A stretch of 64,000 nucleotides of DNA from Microbacteriaceae bacterium PS02070 (GCA_029959865.1 JASCPE010000002.1:62001-126000); one strand, 5' to 3'. Shown: positions 36,518-45,108, numbered from the stretch's first letter. Translations and numbers: made by a program. The notes: generated from the letters alone by a model not told the origin.

Positions 36518-37464
36518 TCCGCCTCTCGCTGACGGGGATCGAGGATCCGGTGGATGAGGTCGACGATGAAGCCGATGATGAGCACGAACCCGGTGAGGAC
36601 GAGGAGCTCACCCTGCACCTTGAGCAGGTCGCGATTGCCGACGTCGGCGACGAGCATCCGGCCGATCCCGGGCAGGCTGAAGAGCTGCTCGATCACGACA
36701 GCGCCGACGATGATACCGGCGACCTGCAGACCGAGGACGGTGATGACGGACAGGCCGACGGTCGGGAGGCCATGGCGCACGAGCGCCTGGTTCTTGGTCA
36801 AGCCCTTCGCCGCGGCGGTGCGTACGAAGTCCTGACCGAAGGCCTGCAGCGTCGCGGAGCGTACGAATCGCATGAGCATTGCGCCTTCGATCACGCCGAT
36901 CGTGAGCGCCGGAAGGAGGAGCGCACGAAATGCCAGCCATGGCTCGGCCCATCCGGCCCGGGGGAAGCCCTGCGCGGGAAGCCAGCCGAGCCAGACGGCG
37001 AACAGGATCACGAGCATCATTCCGGCCCACACGACCGGCACAGCGGCGATGGCCTGGGCGCCGACGCTGATCGCTGTGCCATCGAAGCGACCGCGCCGCA
37101 TCGCCGAGTACACCCCGAAGGGGAAGGCGATGAGAATGGCCACCGTCATCGACATGAGTCCGAGCGGGATGGTGACCTTCGCCTTGTCGAGCAGCTCATC
37201 GGCGACCGGCCGCCCGGTGAGCAGCGAGTTCCCGAGGTCGCCGGTCAGCACGCCGCCGATCCAGGAGAAGTACTGCTCCGGGAGGGGGACGTTGAGTCCC
37301 AGCCGCTCGCGGATGGCCTCTACCTGCGCGGGTGTGGAGTTCAGTCCCGCGATCATCTGAGCGACGTCGCCCGGCAGGACGCGCAAGGTCAGGAAGATCA
37401 GCGCACTGGCAACGAACAGCCCCAGCACCAGCAGGGCCACTCGTGTGAGTGCGTAACGGATCAC
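36514..37464 (-). CDS. ABC transporter permease (DppB/OppB-like)
   Basis: A 316-residue permease of the OppB group, with six predicted spans. The first helix (ALTRVALLVLGLFVASALIF) is followed by a periplasmic domain with RVLPGDVAQMIAGLN; the EAA-like loop is RTAAAKGLTKNQALVRHGLP and EQLFSLPGIGRMLV is the family-typical segment. It starts with GTG, overlapping the binding-protein stop by four bases. Confidence 0.9.
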   Translation of the reverse strand: MIRYALTRVALLVLGLFVASALIFLTLRVLPGDVAQMIAGLNSTPAQVEAIRERLGLNVPLPEQYFSWIGGVLTGDLGNSLLTGRPVADELLDKAKVTIPLGLMSMTVAILIAFPFGVYSAMRRGRFDGTAISVGAQAIAAVPVVWAGMMLVILFAVWLGWLPAQGFPRAGWAEPWLAFRALLLPALTIGVIEGAMLMRFVRSATLQAFGQDFVRTAAAKGLTKNQALVRHGLPTVGLSVITVLGLQVAGIIVGAVVIEQLFSLPGIGRMLVADVGNRDLLKVQGELLVLTGFVLIIGFIVDLIHRILDPRQREAE

Positions 37465-38978
37465 CCCGCGCTCGAACTCAGCTCAGCGAGATTGAGGCGT
37501 TCGTTCACGTTGGTCGTGGGGAAGCCCGTCACGCCGTCTGCCACCGCCACGACGGTGCCACCGTTGTACAGCCAGTCCGCCGCGTGGTCTTCGGCCACGA
37601 TGCGAGCTGCCTGCGCGAGAAGATCGGCGGCTTCCGCGGGATCGGTGGCCGCGCGGGACTGTGCGTAGAGCGACTGCACTTCTTCGTTGTCGTACGTGAA
37701 GTAATAGCTGGGGTCGGCCCAGTTCTCGAAATCGCGTGCCTCCGTGTGCAGGACGAAGCTCAGGTCGTAGTCCTGGTTGATGTAGACATCGTTCAGCCAC
37801 GTTGAGAACTCGACCGATTCGACGGTCAGGTCGACCCCGACGTCGGCGAGGTTGGACACCAGGATCTGGGAGACGGTGGTTCCGTAGCCGCTGTAGATCT
37901 TGAGCGAGAGGTCCAGATCCGAGACACCGGCCTCCTCGAGCAGCGCGGTCGCCGCCTCGGGATCGAACGGAGCCGTGCTGGAGAGGTCTTCATAACCGGG
38001 GTCGAGCGCCGGAATGGGCCCGTACTGCGTCTGGCCGGCGCCGAGGGCCTCGACGATCGATTCCTTGTCGATAGCCTGCCGGAGCGCCTGTCGCACGCGG
38101 ACATCATCCAGCGGTGCGGAGTTCGAGTTGATGGCCAGCGTGCCCTTATCGGTGGACTGACCAATCTCCAGAGCGAAGTCGCCGTTCGCCTCGATCTGAT
38201 CCTTCAGGTTCGCGTCGAAGCCGGTGACGGCGTCGATTTCGCCCGCGAGTGCGGCGTTCAGGGCGGTCTGGTTGTCGGGGATGTAGGAGAAGACGACCTC
38301 GGCCACCTGGGCGGGCTCGCCCCAGTACTCCTCGTTTCGGACGAACGTGATGCTGTCGCCCTGATTCCACGCCTCGAACGCGAACGGGCCGGTCCCGTTG
38401 GCGTCGGTCTGGCGGTCGATCTCGTCGCCCTCCTTGAGGACGAGGCCAGCGCGTCCGGTGAGGTTCCACAGCAGCGTCGAGTCTGGCTCGGAAAGCGTGA
38501 GGGTGATCGTCTGTCCGTCAGCTTCGACCGACTCGACCCGCTCGAGACGCTCGGAATCCGAGTACGTCTCGCTGTCCTTCACCTGCGTGAGAGACCACAC
38601 CACATCCTGCGGCGCGAGCTCCTGACCGTCGTGGAAAGTGACGCCTTCGCGCAGGGTGAAGGTGTACGTGAGCCCATCGTCCGAGATGACGTAGTCGCTG
38701 GCGAGGACCGGGACGATCTCCTGGTCCGCGGTGCGCCCCACCAGCCCCTGGTAGACGTTGTCGATCAGGATCTGGTCCAGCGCGGCGCCGGCGGTCTCCC
38801 GGATGTCAAGGTTCCCCGGTTCCAGAACGAGGCGGACGGCGACAGACGCGTCGGTGTTGGCCTCCGCGGTGGGATCGCCGGTCGCTTCGGTGCCCCCGCC
38901 TCCCGTGCAGGAGCTCAGTGTGAGGGCTCCGACGGTGAACAAGGCAGCGGCCGAGAAGATATGGCGGCGGCGGATCAT
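37461..38978 (-). CDS. Peptide/nickel-type ABC transporter substrate-binding lipoprotein
   Basis: A 505-residue SBP_bac_5 protein and the first gene of the import operon. From ATG 38978 the signal peptide runs to the lipobox LTLSSC, so Cys24 would be lipidated. The body includes LASDYVISDDGLTYTFTLRE and FHDGQELAPQDVVWSLTQV, the usual family signature, and GTGPFAFEAWNQGDSITF. TTG 38996 is in frame, but AAGGA spaced for ATG 38978 makes the latter the start. The family binds oligopeptides, nickel or other ligands; nothing fixes the ligand here. Confidence 0.92.
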   Translation of the reverse strand: MIRRRHIFSAAALFTVGALTLSSCTGGGGTEATGDPTAEANTDASVAVRLVLEPGNLDIRETAGAALDQILIDNVYQGLVGRTADQEIVPVLASDYVISDDGLTYTFTLREGVTFHDGQELAPQDVVWSLTQVKDSETYSDSERLERVESVEADGQTITLTLSEPDSTLLWNLTGRAGLVLKEGDEIDRQTDANGTGPFAFEAWNQGDSITFVRNEEYWGEPAQVAEVVFSYIPDNQTALNAALAGEIDAVTGFDANLKDQIEANGDFALEIGQSTDKGTLAINSNSAPLDDVRVRQALRQAIDKESIVEALGAGQTQYGPIPALDPGYEDLSSTAPFDPEAATALLEEAGVSDLDLSLKIYSGYGTTVSQILVSNLADVGVDLTVESVEFSTWLNDVYINQDYDLSFVLHTEARDFENWADPSYYFTYDNEEVQSLYAQSRAATDPAEAADLLAQAARIVAEDHAADWLYNGGTVVAVADGVTGFPTTNVNERLNLAELSSSAG

Positions 38979-39084
38979 GGACAGGTCCTTTCGCAAGGGC
39001 GGGCGCGGGGGTGTGCTGTGTATGCGCCTGAAAGTTCGTGCGTCTGACAGCCTACGGCGCTGGGGCGGAGGTCGCTCCGGGACG

Positions 39085-40056
39085 TCACGATTCGTTACGT
39101 CCCGGGGTGGACTCGAGGGTCGCCGTGCTGATTTCGGCGAGGCGCTTCGGGTCGGCCTCCTGCACGTTGTGTCCGGAGTGCACTTCGATCAGCCGCGCCT
39201 GTGGAACATGGCTCCGGAATGCGTCGAGGTCTGCCGCAGTGAGGAAGCCTTCGTCACCGTAGACGAGGGCCAGCGGGGCGCGGATGCCGGTCACATCTGC
39301 CCAGCCGCGTGAGGAGACGATATCGGCGAGAGATCGCTGCTCCGCGTCGATAGCAGCCGCCGCGTCGGGGTTTGCAGAGAGCGCGTTGGCGATGTGCGCG
39401 AAGTGGTGCTTCCACTCGACACGTCCGTCGGTCCGCTCGCGGGAGTTCAGGAGCACGCCGCGCGCCGCCTGCTCGCGTGATCCGCCGAGACCGAAGGAGA
39501 GCGCGCGATCGACCAGTTCTTCGCGGGTTGCCCAGTCGGTGGGGCCGGCGAAGAACTGCCGGATCTGTGACGCGTTGCCGGTCGGGTCGATGCCCGGCGC
39601 GATGTCGACCATCACGACCTGTCGCACGTGGTCCGGTGCTGTGGCGGCAACCGTGGCGGCGGTGAGGCCGCCGAGTGATTGACCGACCAGGACCTGCGGA
39701 GCCGTGGTCCACGCCTCGAGCGCTGCCACGACGTCGGGTGCGAGCGTCTGGGGAGAGTAGTCGGCGTCCGTTCGCCACGAGGAGTCTCCATGACCAGGGA
39801 GATCGATGGCCAGGGCGGGGATTCCGGCGTACAGCACCGTCGTGTCCCACGTGTGCGCATTGAGGCCGGCGCCGTGCAGGAGAGTCACTGTGGGGGAACC
39901 GAATTCGCTATCGGCTGGTGCGTACTCGATCGCACTGAGGGTGCGTCCATCCGCGAGCGTGTGCGTGAGGCGTCGCGTGCGCGGAACGGTGGACAACCCG
40001 GCTTCGGTCGCTTGCTCGGGCAGGAACGAGAACTCGTCGAACGTGGTCACGGGCAT
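39085..40056 (-). CDS. Alpha/beta hydrolase
   Basis: A 323-residue alpha/beta-hydrolase. The oxyanion-hole stretch VTLLHGAGLNAHTW is near 57-70, nucleophile GQSLGGLTAATVA near 124 and the acid/His region VYGDEGFLTAADLDAF and EVHSGHNVQEADP near the end. It resembles esterases or C-C bond hydrolases; the substrate is unknown. It is a single gene, divergent from the AhpD-like gene. Confidence 0.85.
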   Translation of the reverse strand: MPVTTFDEFSFLPEQATEAGLSTVPRTRRLTHTLADGRTLSAIEYAPADSEFGSPTVTLLHGAGLNAHTWDTTVLYAGIPALAIDLPGHGDSSWRTDADYSPQTLAPDVVAALEAWTTAPQVLVGQSLGGLTAATVAATAPDHVRQVVMVDIAPGIDPTGNASQIRQFFAGPTDWATREELVDRALSFGLGGSREQAARGVLLNSRERTDGRVEWKHHFAHIANALSANPDAAAAIDAEQRSLADIVSSRGWADVTGIRAPLALVYGDEGFLTAADLDAFRSHVPQARLIEVHSGHNVQEADPKRLAEISTATLESTPGRNES

Positions 40057-40101
40057 CCTTCATCGGTTGCGGGCCAGGGCATCTCCCATTGTGCCGCCAG
40101 A

Positions 40102-40107
40102 TAGGCT
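40102..40107 (+). promoter_or_regulatory. -10 box TAGGCT, leaderless promoter of the AhpD-like gene
   Basis: TAGGCT, six bases (GGGAGA), ATG 40114. Confidence 0.5.
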
Positions 40108-40113
40108 GGGAGA

Positions 40114-40590
40114 ATGACCGAAGAGCGCCGCGTACACCTCGCGCGATCGGCGCGGAGCGCATATGACGCGCTCGATTCCTTTGCGCGGACGGTGGGTGAG
40201 CTCGCCGCCGAGGCGGGGATCGACGATCGCCTTCGTGAGCTCGCCCTCATCCACGCGTCCCAGCTCAACGGCTGCGCGTACTGCGTCCGCGTTCACGTCG
40301 ACCGGGCCCAGAAGGCGGGCGTGGACAGCGACAGCATCACCCAGCTGCCGACCTGGCGCGAGTCGGGGGTCTTCTCAGACCGTGAGCGCGCGGCGCTCGC
40401 CCTTGCCGAGCGGTACGTCTTCATCCATGAGCAGGGCATCCCCGACGAGGTGTACGACCACGTCGGGAGCATCCTCTCCGAGGAAGAGTACGTCGCTCTG
40501 AGCTGGTTGCTGGTCAGCATCAACGCCTTCAATCGCCTCACCATCGCGGGTAAGTACCCGGTTCCTCCTCGACACGGACACGACGAATGA
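40114..40590 (+). CDS. AhpD-like carboxymuconolactone decarboxylase family protein
   Basis: A 158-residue helical CMD-family protein. The redox motif is LNGCAYCVRVH with Cys54, Cys57 and His61, as in AhpD alkylhydroperoxidase partners. LRELALIHASQ precedes it. The likely role is peroxide or thiol chemistry rather than carboxymuconolactone decarboxylation, because the CxxC...H site is intact. The start is leaderless and it is coupled by a four-base overlap to the phosphatase gene. Confidence 0.87.
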   Translation: MTEERRVHLARSARSAYDALDSFARTVGELAAEAGIDDRLRELALIHASQLNGCAYCVRVHVDRAQKAGVDSDSITQLPTWRESGVFSDRERAALALAERYVFIHEQGIPDEVYDHVGSILSEEEYVALSWLLVSINAFNRLTIAGKYPVPPRHGHDE

Positions 40591-41318
40591 CTGACACCGA
40601 AACCCCTCTGGAGATTTCCGGCTCCATCAACTTCCGGGATGTCGGCGGCCTGCCCGCCGGCGTGTCGATGACCCGGCACGGTGTCCTCTACCGCTCCGGC
40701 ACGCTCACAGGCGTGGACGAGCGGGGGAGGGAACGGCTCCGCGCGCTCGGCATCCGTCAGGTGATCGATCTTCGTGACGACTCGGAAGTGACGCACGAGC
40801 CGAGCCGTCTGGACGGGTTGGATCTCACGATCACACGGGTGCCCCTGTTCGTCGGCTCCGCCGCATCGTTCTTCCAGGACGATCTAGACCTCACCGCGAT
40901 GTACCGGGTGCTCTTGGACACCGCGGGCGATGCGATCGTGACGGTGGTGCGCGGGCTGATCGCCGACAGCCCGGCGATCGTGCACTGCAGTGCGGGCAAG
41001 GATCGCACCGGGGTCAGTGTCGCGCTGACACTCGCGGCTGCCGGGGTGGACCGGGAGGCCGTCGTCGCCGACTACGCGCGCACCCAGTCGCTCCTGCCGG
41101 AGGAACGCAACGCACGCATTGTTGCGGCTATTCAGCAGTACCACCCGACCTCGCGCAACATCGTCGAGCTGGCAACGATGTCGCCCGCGCCGGTGATGAC
41201 GGGCCTCCTCGACGAGGTGGACGAGCGGTTCGGCTCGCCCGCCGACTATCTGGCCGCGCAGGGGCTGCGCGACGATGAACTCACCGAGTTGCGCCAGGTT
41301 CTGCTGCACGAAGGTTAG
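40587..41318 (+). CDS. Tyrosine/lipid phosphatase (PtpB-like DSP family)
   Basis: A 243-residue Y_phosphatase3-family enzyme. The P-loop is HCSAGKDRTG with Cys134, Arg140 as phosphate ligand; the N-terminal INFRDVGGLPAG is typical of PtpB-like (LipA) phosphatases, which act on phosphotyrosine and phosphoinositides. The C-terminal helical part (ERFGSPADYLAAQGLRDDEL) is conserved. Its TAG stop lies in the iron box of the next gene. Confidence 0.88.
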   Translation: MTDTETPLEISGSINFRDVGGLPAGVSMTRHGVLYRSGTLTGVDERGRERLRALGIRQVIDLRDDSEVTHEPSRLDGLDLTITRVPLFVGSAASFFQDDLDLTAMYRVLLDTAGDAIVTVVRGLIADSPAIVHCSAGKDRTGVSVALTLAAAGVDREAVVADYARTQSLLPEERNARIVAAIQQYHPTSRNIVELATMSPAPVMTGLLDEVDERFGSPADYLAAQGLRDDELTELRQVLLHEG

Positions 41319-41328
41319 GCAACCCTTC
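41310..41328. promoter_or_regulatory. Candidate DtxR/IdeR iron box
   Basis: GAAGGTTAGGCAACCCTTC matches the 19-bp DtxR/IdeR consensus at 13 positions, with GAAGG/CCTTC outer arms. It covers the expected -35 region of a TATAGT -10 box at 41337-41342, so a bound repressor would block RNA polymerase. ATG 41353 is ten bases after that box. Confidence 0.6.
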
Positions 41329-41352
41329 TACCGCGGTATAGTGGGCAGCATC

Positions 41353-41820
41353 ATGACTTCGCACGCCGCACACAACGAGTCCGCGTGCCGTGCTTCCAAG
41401 CATCAGCGCGTTCAGCACCTCCTCACGGCCGACGAGACCTCGTTGACCGAGTTGGAGGTCGCCCTGACGACGCTGCCGCTGTGCTCGACCGGACGGGTGT
41501 TCGTCGAGGTCGCCTCCGCCGACCAGATCAGCACCGTGGATGTGCCGCCGCGCATGATCGTCACGTGGCTCGACCGCTCATCGCGTTCGGGTGCGCCCGG
41601 AACGGGCCGCGCCTGCGCCCCGGGTGAAGCCCTGGCCCGTGCCGTTGCAGCCTGGGCGGGCGAAATGCTGTGCACAGAGCACGCCGGTGACACGAAGGTC
41701 ACTCTCCTCGGCGGCTACCTCGGCACTGCCGAGATCTACGACCACCTCACCGGCGTGCTGGGTCTGACGCCCGAGGGCATCCACACCCCCGACCGTTTCG
41801 GTCTCACCTCGCACCGCTGA
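41353..41820 (+). CDS. SIP-like Rossmann-domain protein (siderophore-interacting C-domain)
   Basis: A 155-residue protein that matches the C-terminal half of siderophore-interacting (ferric-siderophore reductase) proteins: TDETSLTELEVALTTLPLCS, VFVEVASADQISTV and WLDRSSRSGAPGTGRACAPG. The N-terminal FAD domain of SIPs is absent. It carries a C-terminal TPEGIHTPDRFGLTSHR tail. The start at ATG 41353 follows a -10 box and an iron box, so iron-repressed expression is likely. Stand-alone SIP-like domains occur in other Actinobacteria; whether it reduces siderophores is unknown. Confidence 0.75.
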   Translation: MTSHAAHNESACRASKHQRVQHLLTADETSLTELEVALTTLPLCSTGRVFVEVASADQISTVDVPPRMIVTWLDRSSRSGAPGTGRACAPGEALARAVAAWAGEMLCTEHAGDTKVTLLGGYLGTAEIYDHLTGVLGLTPEGIHTPDRFGLTSHR

Positions 41821-41831
41821 CTCACGCGGCC

Positions 41832-41912
41832 AGACCGCGAGACTGCACGCCCGTTGCGAAACAGCGGGCACAGACTGCAGTCTCGACGTGGGCGTGCAGT
41901 CTCACGGTTTCG
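41832..41912. repeat. Dispersed palindromic repeat, copy B
   Basis: Arms at about 41832-41862 and 41880-41912 form an imperfect inverted repeat; 20 bases of the left arm are identical to copy A. It lies in the short gap between two convergent genes, ending inside the last codons of the leftward one. A bidirectional terminator or REP-type role is possible. Confidence 0.65.
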
Positions 41913-42363
41913 GAAGGCGAGGCGTCTCGCGACCGCGGGGGACGTAATTGCCGTCTTCGAGGCCGGCGGCGATCTCGAAGCGGTTCGTGAGGGGGTTGCG
42001 CCCCGCGAAGGCGTAGAGGAACGGCATGAGAATGCCATAGCGACGCCACTGACGCTCGTGAACGGACTCGTGCGCAATGACACGGTCGCTGATGACGTGA
42101 TCGCCGGTGAGGAAGCACGCACCGACGCACACCCCGCCGCGGCCGAACGCCCAGCTCGGCATCCCCGTGAACACCCATAGCCTCCCGCGACGCTGTACGC
42201 GGCCGCGCGACAGGAGGCCGCCCCAGACGAAGCCGACCACCGTGCCGTAGGCGTAGCCGAGCCAACTGATCGGGGAATCCAGCAGGAATCCGGGAATCAT
42301 CCGATCGAGGCGCTCGCCGCGTGTGATCGCGCGGATCGCGCGGTCCTGCCAGTGCGGCGTCAT
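41902..42363 (-). CDS. Small membrane-associated HExxH protein ('Fe-S oxidoreductase' misname)
   Basis: A 153-residue protein. A hydrophobic stretch (ISWLGYAYGTVVGFVWGGLL, about 32-51) is followed by AHESVHERQ: HESVH at 98-102 fits a zinc-metallopeptidase HExxH, with the HxxQ continuation of DUF4157-like minigluzincins. Glu130 in NRFEIAAGLEDG is a plausible third ligand. There is no CxxC cluster motif, so the database name 'Fe-S oxidoreductase' that similar proteins carry is probably wrong. It is coupled to the arginase-family gene by a four-base overlap. Protease activity is not shown. Confidence 0.65.
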   Translation of the reverse strand: MTPHWQDRAIRAITRGERLDRMIPGFLLDSPISWLGYAYGTVVGFVWGGLLSRGRVQRRGRLWVFTGMPSWAFGRGGVCVGACFLTGDHVISDRVIAHESVHERQWRRYGILMPFLYAFAGRNPLTNRFEIAAGLEDGNYVPRGRETPRLPKP

Positions 42364-43163
42364 GCCAGTGCACCGACGATGCGGAGAATTCCGCCGAGGT
42401 CGTCGACGGCCGCGGCCGGCGTCGATGGCGCGAATCCGGTCAGCGAGGCCCCGACGAGCGGGAGGACCTGGCGCAACGCGGCGATCGCGCCAGTGAGGGT
42501 TGAGACGTTGAGACCGAACGGCACCGCGTCGCTGACGCCCGTAATGGCAGCGGGGTCGAGCACATCGAGGTCGACGTGCACATAGAGGGCATCGGCCCCG
42601 GACTCGGCGACGGCGCGCACGAGCTCGGCCGAATCGGTCACCTCGCCGGTGGGGAACACACGGATCGAAGAGTCCGCGAGGAAACCTGCCTCCGCCTCGT
42701 CGATCGAACGGGCTCCCACGAGGAACGTGCGATCGGGGCTGGCCGCACCCGTGAGCGCGCCCTCGCCGTCACCGAGCGCGGCGCGCAGTGCCATCCCCGA
42801 GTAGGCATGCGACGCGGAGGTCTCCGGAACGTGCAGGTCGGCGTGGGCGTCGAACCAGACCAGGGCGATACGCCGGTCGCGTGCGACGTGTTCGATGCCG
42901 GGAAGCGCGACCGAACAGTCACCGCCGACGACCACGGTCGCCTCATCGGTCAGCGCCTCGCGGATCGCCTCCCGCGTGCGCATGATCGCGCTGAGTCGGC
43001 GGACACCGGTCCCCAGTGAATCGCCTGCCTCGTGAGCGACGTCCACGCGCACCGTCCTCGCCCGGGGAAGATCGCCGGCGATCGCCTCCGCGCCGTCTGC
43101 CAGCAGCAATGCCCGAGCGGCGGGGGAGCCCTGCCACTGCGGGGCGATCACGAAAGCGGTCAT
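42360..43163 (-). CDS. Arginase/agmatinase-family protein
   Basis: A 267-residue ureohydrolase-fold enzyme. The two-metal site motifs are GGDCS (80-84), WFDAHADLH (103-111, with DAHAD) and VHVDLDVLDP near 198-207. It is somewhat short for arginase, and the substrate cannot be fixed: arginine, agmatine, guanidinobutyrate or formiminoglutamate are all known in the family. ATG 43163 is used; the frame opens further up but only through antisense of gnd end sequence. It is followed by the HExxH gene. Confidence 0.87.
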   Translation of the reverse strand: MTAFVIAPQWQGSPAARALLLADGAEAIAGDLPRARTVRVDVAHEAGDSLGTGVRRLSAIMRTREAIREALTDEATVVVGGDCSVALPGIEHVARDRRIALVWFDAHADLHVPETSASHAYSGMALRAALGDGEGALTGAASPDRTFLVGARSIDEAEAGFLADSSIRVFPTGEVTDSAELVRAVAESGADALYVHVDLDVLDPAAITGVSDAVPFGLNVSTLTGAIAALRQVLPLVGASLTGFAPSTPAAAVDDLGGILRIVGALA

Positions 43164-43191
43164 GTCGGGATGCCGGGTCCTTCCACAGTCG

Positions 43192-44265
43192 TCACCGATC
43201 GGATGTGCCGGAGTCCGAGTGGCGCCGGCCCGCTTCCAGGACGTCACCCGCCGGGAGCTCCTTATGACCGCCGAACTGTTCCCGCATTGCGGAGAGCACC
43301 TGGTTGGCGTACTGGTCTTCGCCCCGCGAGGCGAAGCGGTCGAAGAGGGCGGCGGAGAGCACGGGAACAGGTACTCCGATGTCCACGGCGGCCTTCACCG
43401 TCCAGCGGCCCTCACCGGAGTCGGACACGCGCCCGGCGAGGCCGTTGAGGGTGGGGTTCTCCTGCAGCGCGGCTGCTGTGAGATCCAGCAGCCACGATGA
43501 GATGACCGAGCCCCGCCGCCAGACCTCCGTCACCTTGGGCACGTCGATGTCGAACTGGTAGTACTCCGGCTCTTCCAGCGGCGCGACTTCCGCGGAGTGG
43601 GCGGACTCGCGTTCGCCGGCGTCGGCGTTGTGGAGGATGTTGAGTCCCTCGGCAAGCGCGGCCATCGCGCCGTACTCGATGCCGTTGTGGACCATCTTGA
43701 CGAAGTGTCCGGCACCCGAGGGGCCGCAGTGCAGGTAGCCCTTCTCCTCGGCTGCCAGGTCGCCGGACCGTCCGGGGGTGCGTGCGATCTCACCATCGCC
43801 CGGAGCGATCGACGCGAAAATCGGTTCGAGGCGGGCGAAGCCTTCGTCGTCCCCACCGATCATCAGGCAGTAGCCGCGTTCCAGGCCGAAGACGCCGCCG
43901 GAGGTTCCGACGTCGATGTAGTGGAGTCCACGCTCTCGCAGGCTCTTGCCTCGGCGCACGTCGTCCCGATAGTTCGAATTGCCGCCGTCAATGATGACGT
44001 CGTCTTCGTCCAGCAGTGCGGCCAGGTCTTCCACCACCGAACCGGTGAGCGAGGCGGGCACCATGAGCCAGATGGCGCGTGGTTTCTCGAGTGAGTCGAC
44101 GAGTTCCTGGAGGCTGTGGACCCCGCTGATGCCATCCTTCTCCAGCTCGGCGACCGCATCGGCGTTGACGTCGAACCCGACGCACTCGTGTCCGTCACGG
44201 TGCAGCCGGCGGGCGATGTTCGCGCCCATTCGACCGAGTCCTACCATTCCCAGCTTCATCGTCAT
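43192..44265 (-). CDS. gnd: 6-phosphogluconate dehydrogenase, decarboxylating (short form)
   Basis: A 357-residue enzyme of the GntZ/YqeC short class. Cofactor loop GLGRMGANIARRL is near 9-21, IIDGGNSNYRDDVRR near 91, and the substrate motif HFVKMVHNGIEYG near 187 with the catalytic Lys. It oxidises 6-phosphogluconate to ribulose-5-phosphate plus CO2 in the pentose-phosphate pathway; short forms often use NAD+. CAGGGA precedes ATG 44265; TAGCCT at 44293-44298 (this strand) may be the -10 box. A terminator-like hairpin separates it from pspA. Confidence 0.93.
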   Translation of the reverse strand: MTMKLGMVGLGRMGANIARRLHRDGHECVGFDVNADAVAELEKDGISGVHSLQELVDSLEKPRAIWLMVPASLTGSVVEDLAALLDEDDVIIDGGNSNYRDDVRRGKSLRERGLHYIDVGTSGGVFGLERGYCLMIGGDDEGFARLEPIFASIAPGDGEIARTPGRSGDLAAEEKGYLHCGPSGAGHFVKMVHNGIEYGAMAALAEGLNILHNADAGERESAHSAEVAPLEEPEYYQFDIDVPKVTEVWRRGSVISSWLLDLTAAALQENPTLNGLAGRVSDSGEGRWTVKAAVDIGVPVPVLSAALFDRFASRGEDQYANQVLSAMREQFGGHKELPAGDVLEAGRRHSDSGTSDR

Positions 44266-44327
44266 TCCCTGAGGTGTCGGTGTGATTGTTGGAGGCTACC
44301 CGGGCGGGTGGGCGCGAGCGCGAAATG

Positions 44328-44363
44328 CGGCGGCGCCGGACCGTGATCGATCCGGCGCCGCCG
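44328..44363 (-). terminator. GC-rich hairpin after pspA
   Basis: CGGCGGCGCCGGA (44328-44340) and its exact complement (44351-44363) form a 13-bp stem with a ten-base loop, starting eight bases past the pspA stop. A short T-containing stretch (ATTT) follows. Intrinsic terminators in this group often lack a long T tract. Confidence 0.65.
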
Positions 44364-44370
44364 TGAAGTG

Positions 44371-45108
44371 TCAGCGCTCGATGGCGGGCGACGATGTGCC
44401 GCCGCTCTTGAGCTCCGCGAGACGTGCCTCGACCTCGGTGAGCTCCCCGAGATCCTCGAGGCTCTCGAACTGGGCGTCCAGGCTGGAGGCGGCAAGTTCG
44501 GCCTTGCCCTGCGCCTGCGCCTCGACGCGGCGAACCTTCTCCTCGAAGCGGCCGATCTCGCTCGTGGGATCCATGACATCGATGGACTTGACGGCGTCAA
44601 CGACCTTGTTCTGCGCTTCCGCGGTCTTCTGGCGGGCGACGAGCTCGGCGGACTTCGAGCGCAGCTCCTGGAGCTTGCCCTTCATCCCGTTGAGGCCGTC
44701 CTTGAGCTTTTCGACGACCTCGGTCTGAGCGGCAATCTGCGGCTCCGCAGAGGTGGCTTCGCGCTCCGAGCCGATCTGGCGCTGGATGGCGACCTTGGCG
44801 AGGCTGTCGAACTTGTCAGCTCCGGTGGCGTCACCGGCGGTGCGCAGTTCGTCGGCCTTCTTCGACGCCGCGAGGGCCTTGTTGCCCCACTCCTTCGACG
44901 CGCGGACGTCTTCTTCGTGGTCGCGCTCGAGGAGGCGGAGGTTACCGATCGTCTCGGCGATCGCCGACTCCGCGTCAGCGATGTTGTTCGTGTAGTCGCG
45001 CACGAGCTGATCGAGCATCTTCTGCGGGTCCTCGGCCGAGTCGAGGAGCGCGTTGACGTTGGCGCGGACGAGGGTCGAGATACGACCGAAGATGGACTGC
45101 TTTACCAT
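44371..45108 (-). CDS. pspA: Phage-shock protein A (PspA/IM30)
   Basis: A 245-residue, almost entirely helical protein. It begins MVKQSIFGRISTLVRANVNA, the amphipathic membrane-binding helix, then LLDSAEDPQKMLDQLVRDYT and a long coiled coil (about 30-215). PspA/IM30 polymerises on stressed membranes and counters proton leakage. A strong GGAAGGAAAT ribosome site precedes the ATG. The upstream gene on the same strand encodes a TPM-domain envelope protein, suggesting a joint envelope-stress unit. Confidence 0.92.
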   Translation of the reverse strand: MVKQSIFGRISTLVRANVNALLDSAEDPQKMLDQLVRDYTNNIADAESAIAETIGNLRLLERDHEEDVRASKEWGNKALAASKKADELRTAGDATGADKFDSLAKVAIQRQIGSEREATSAEPQIAAQTEVVEKLKDGLNGMKGKLQELRSKSAELVARQKTAEAQNKVVDAVKSIDVMDPTSEIGRFEEKVRRVEAQAQGKAELAASSLDAQFESLEDLGELTEVEARLAELKSGGTSSPAIER

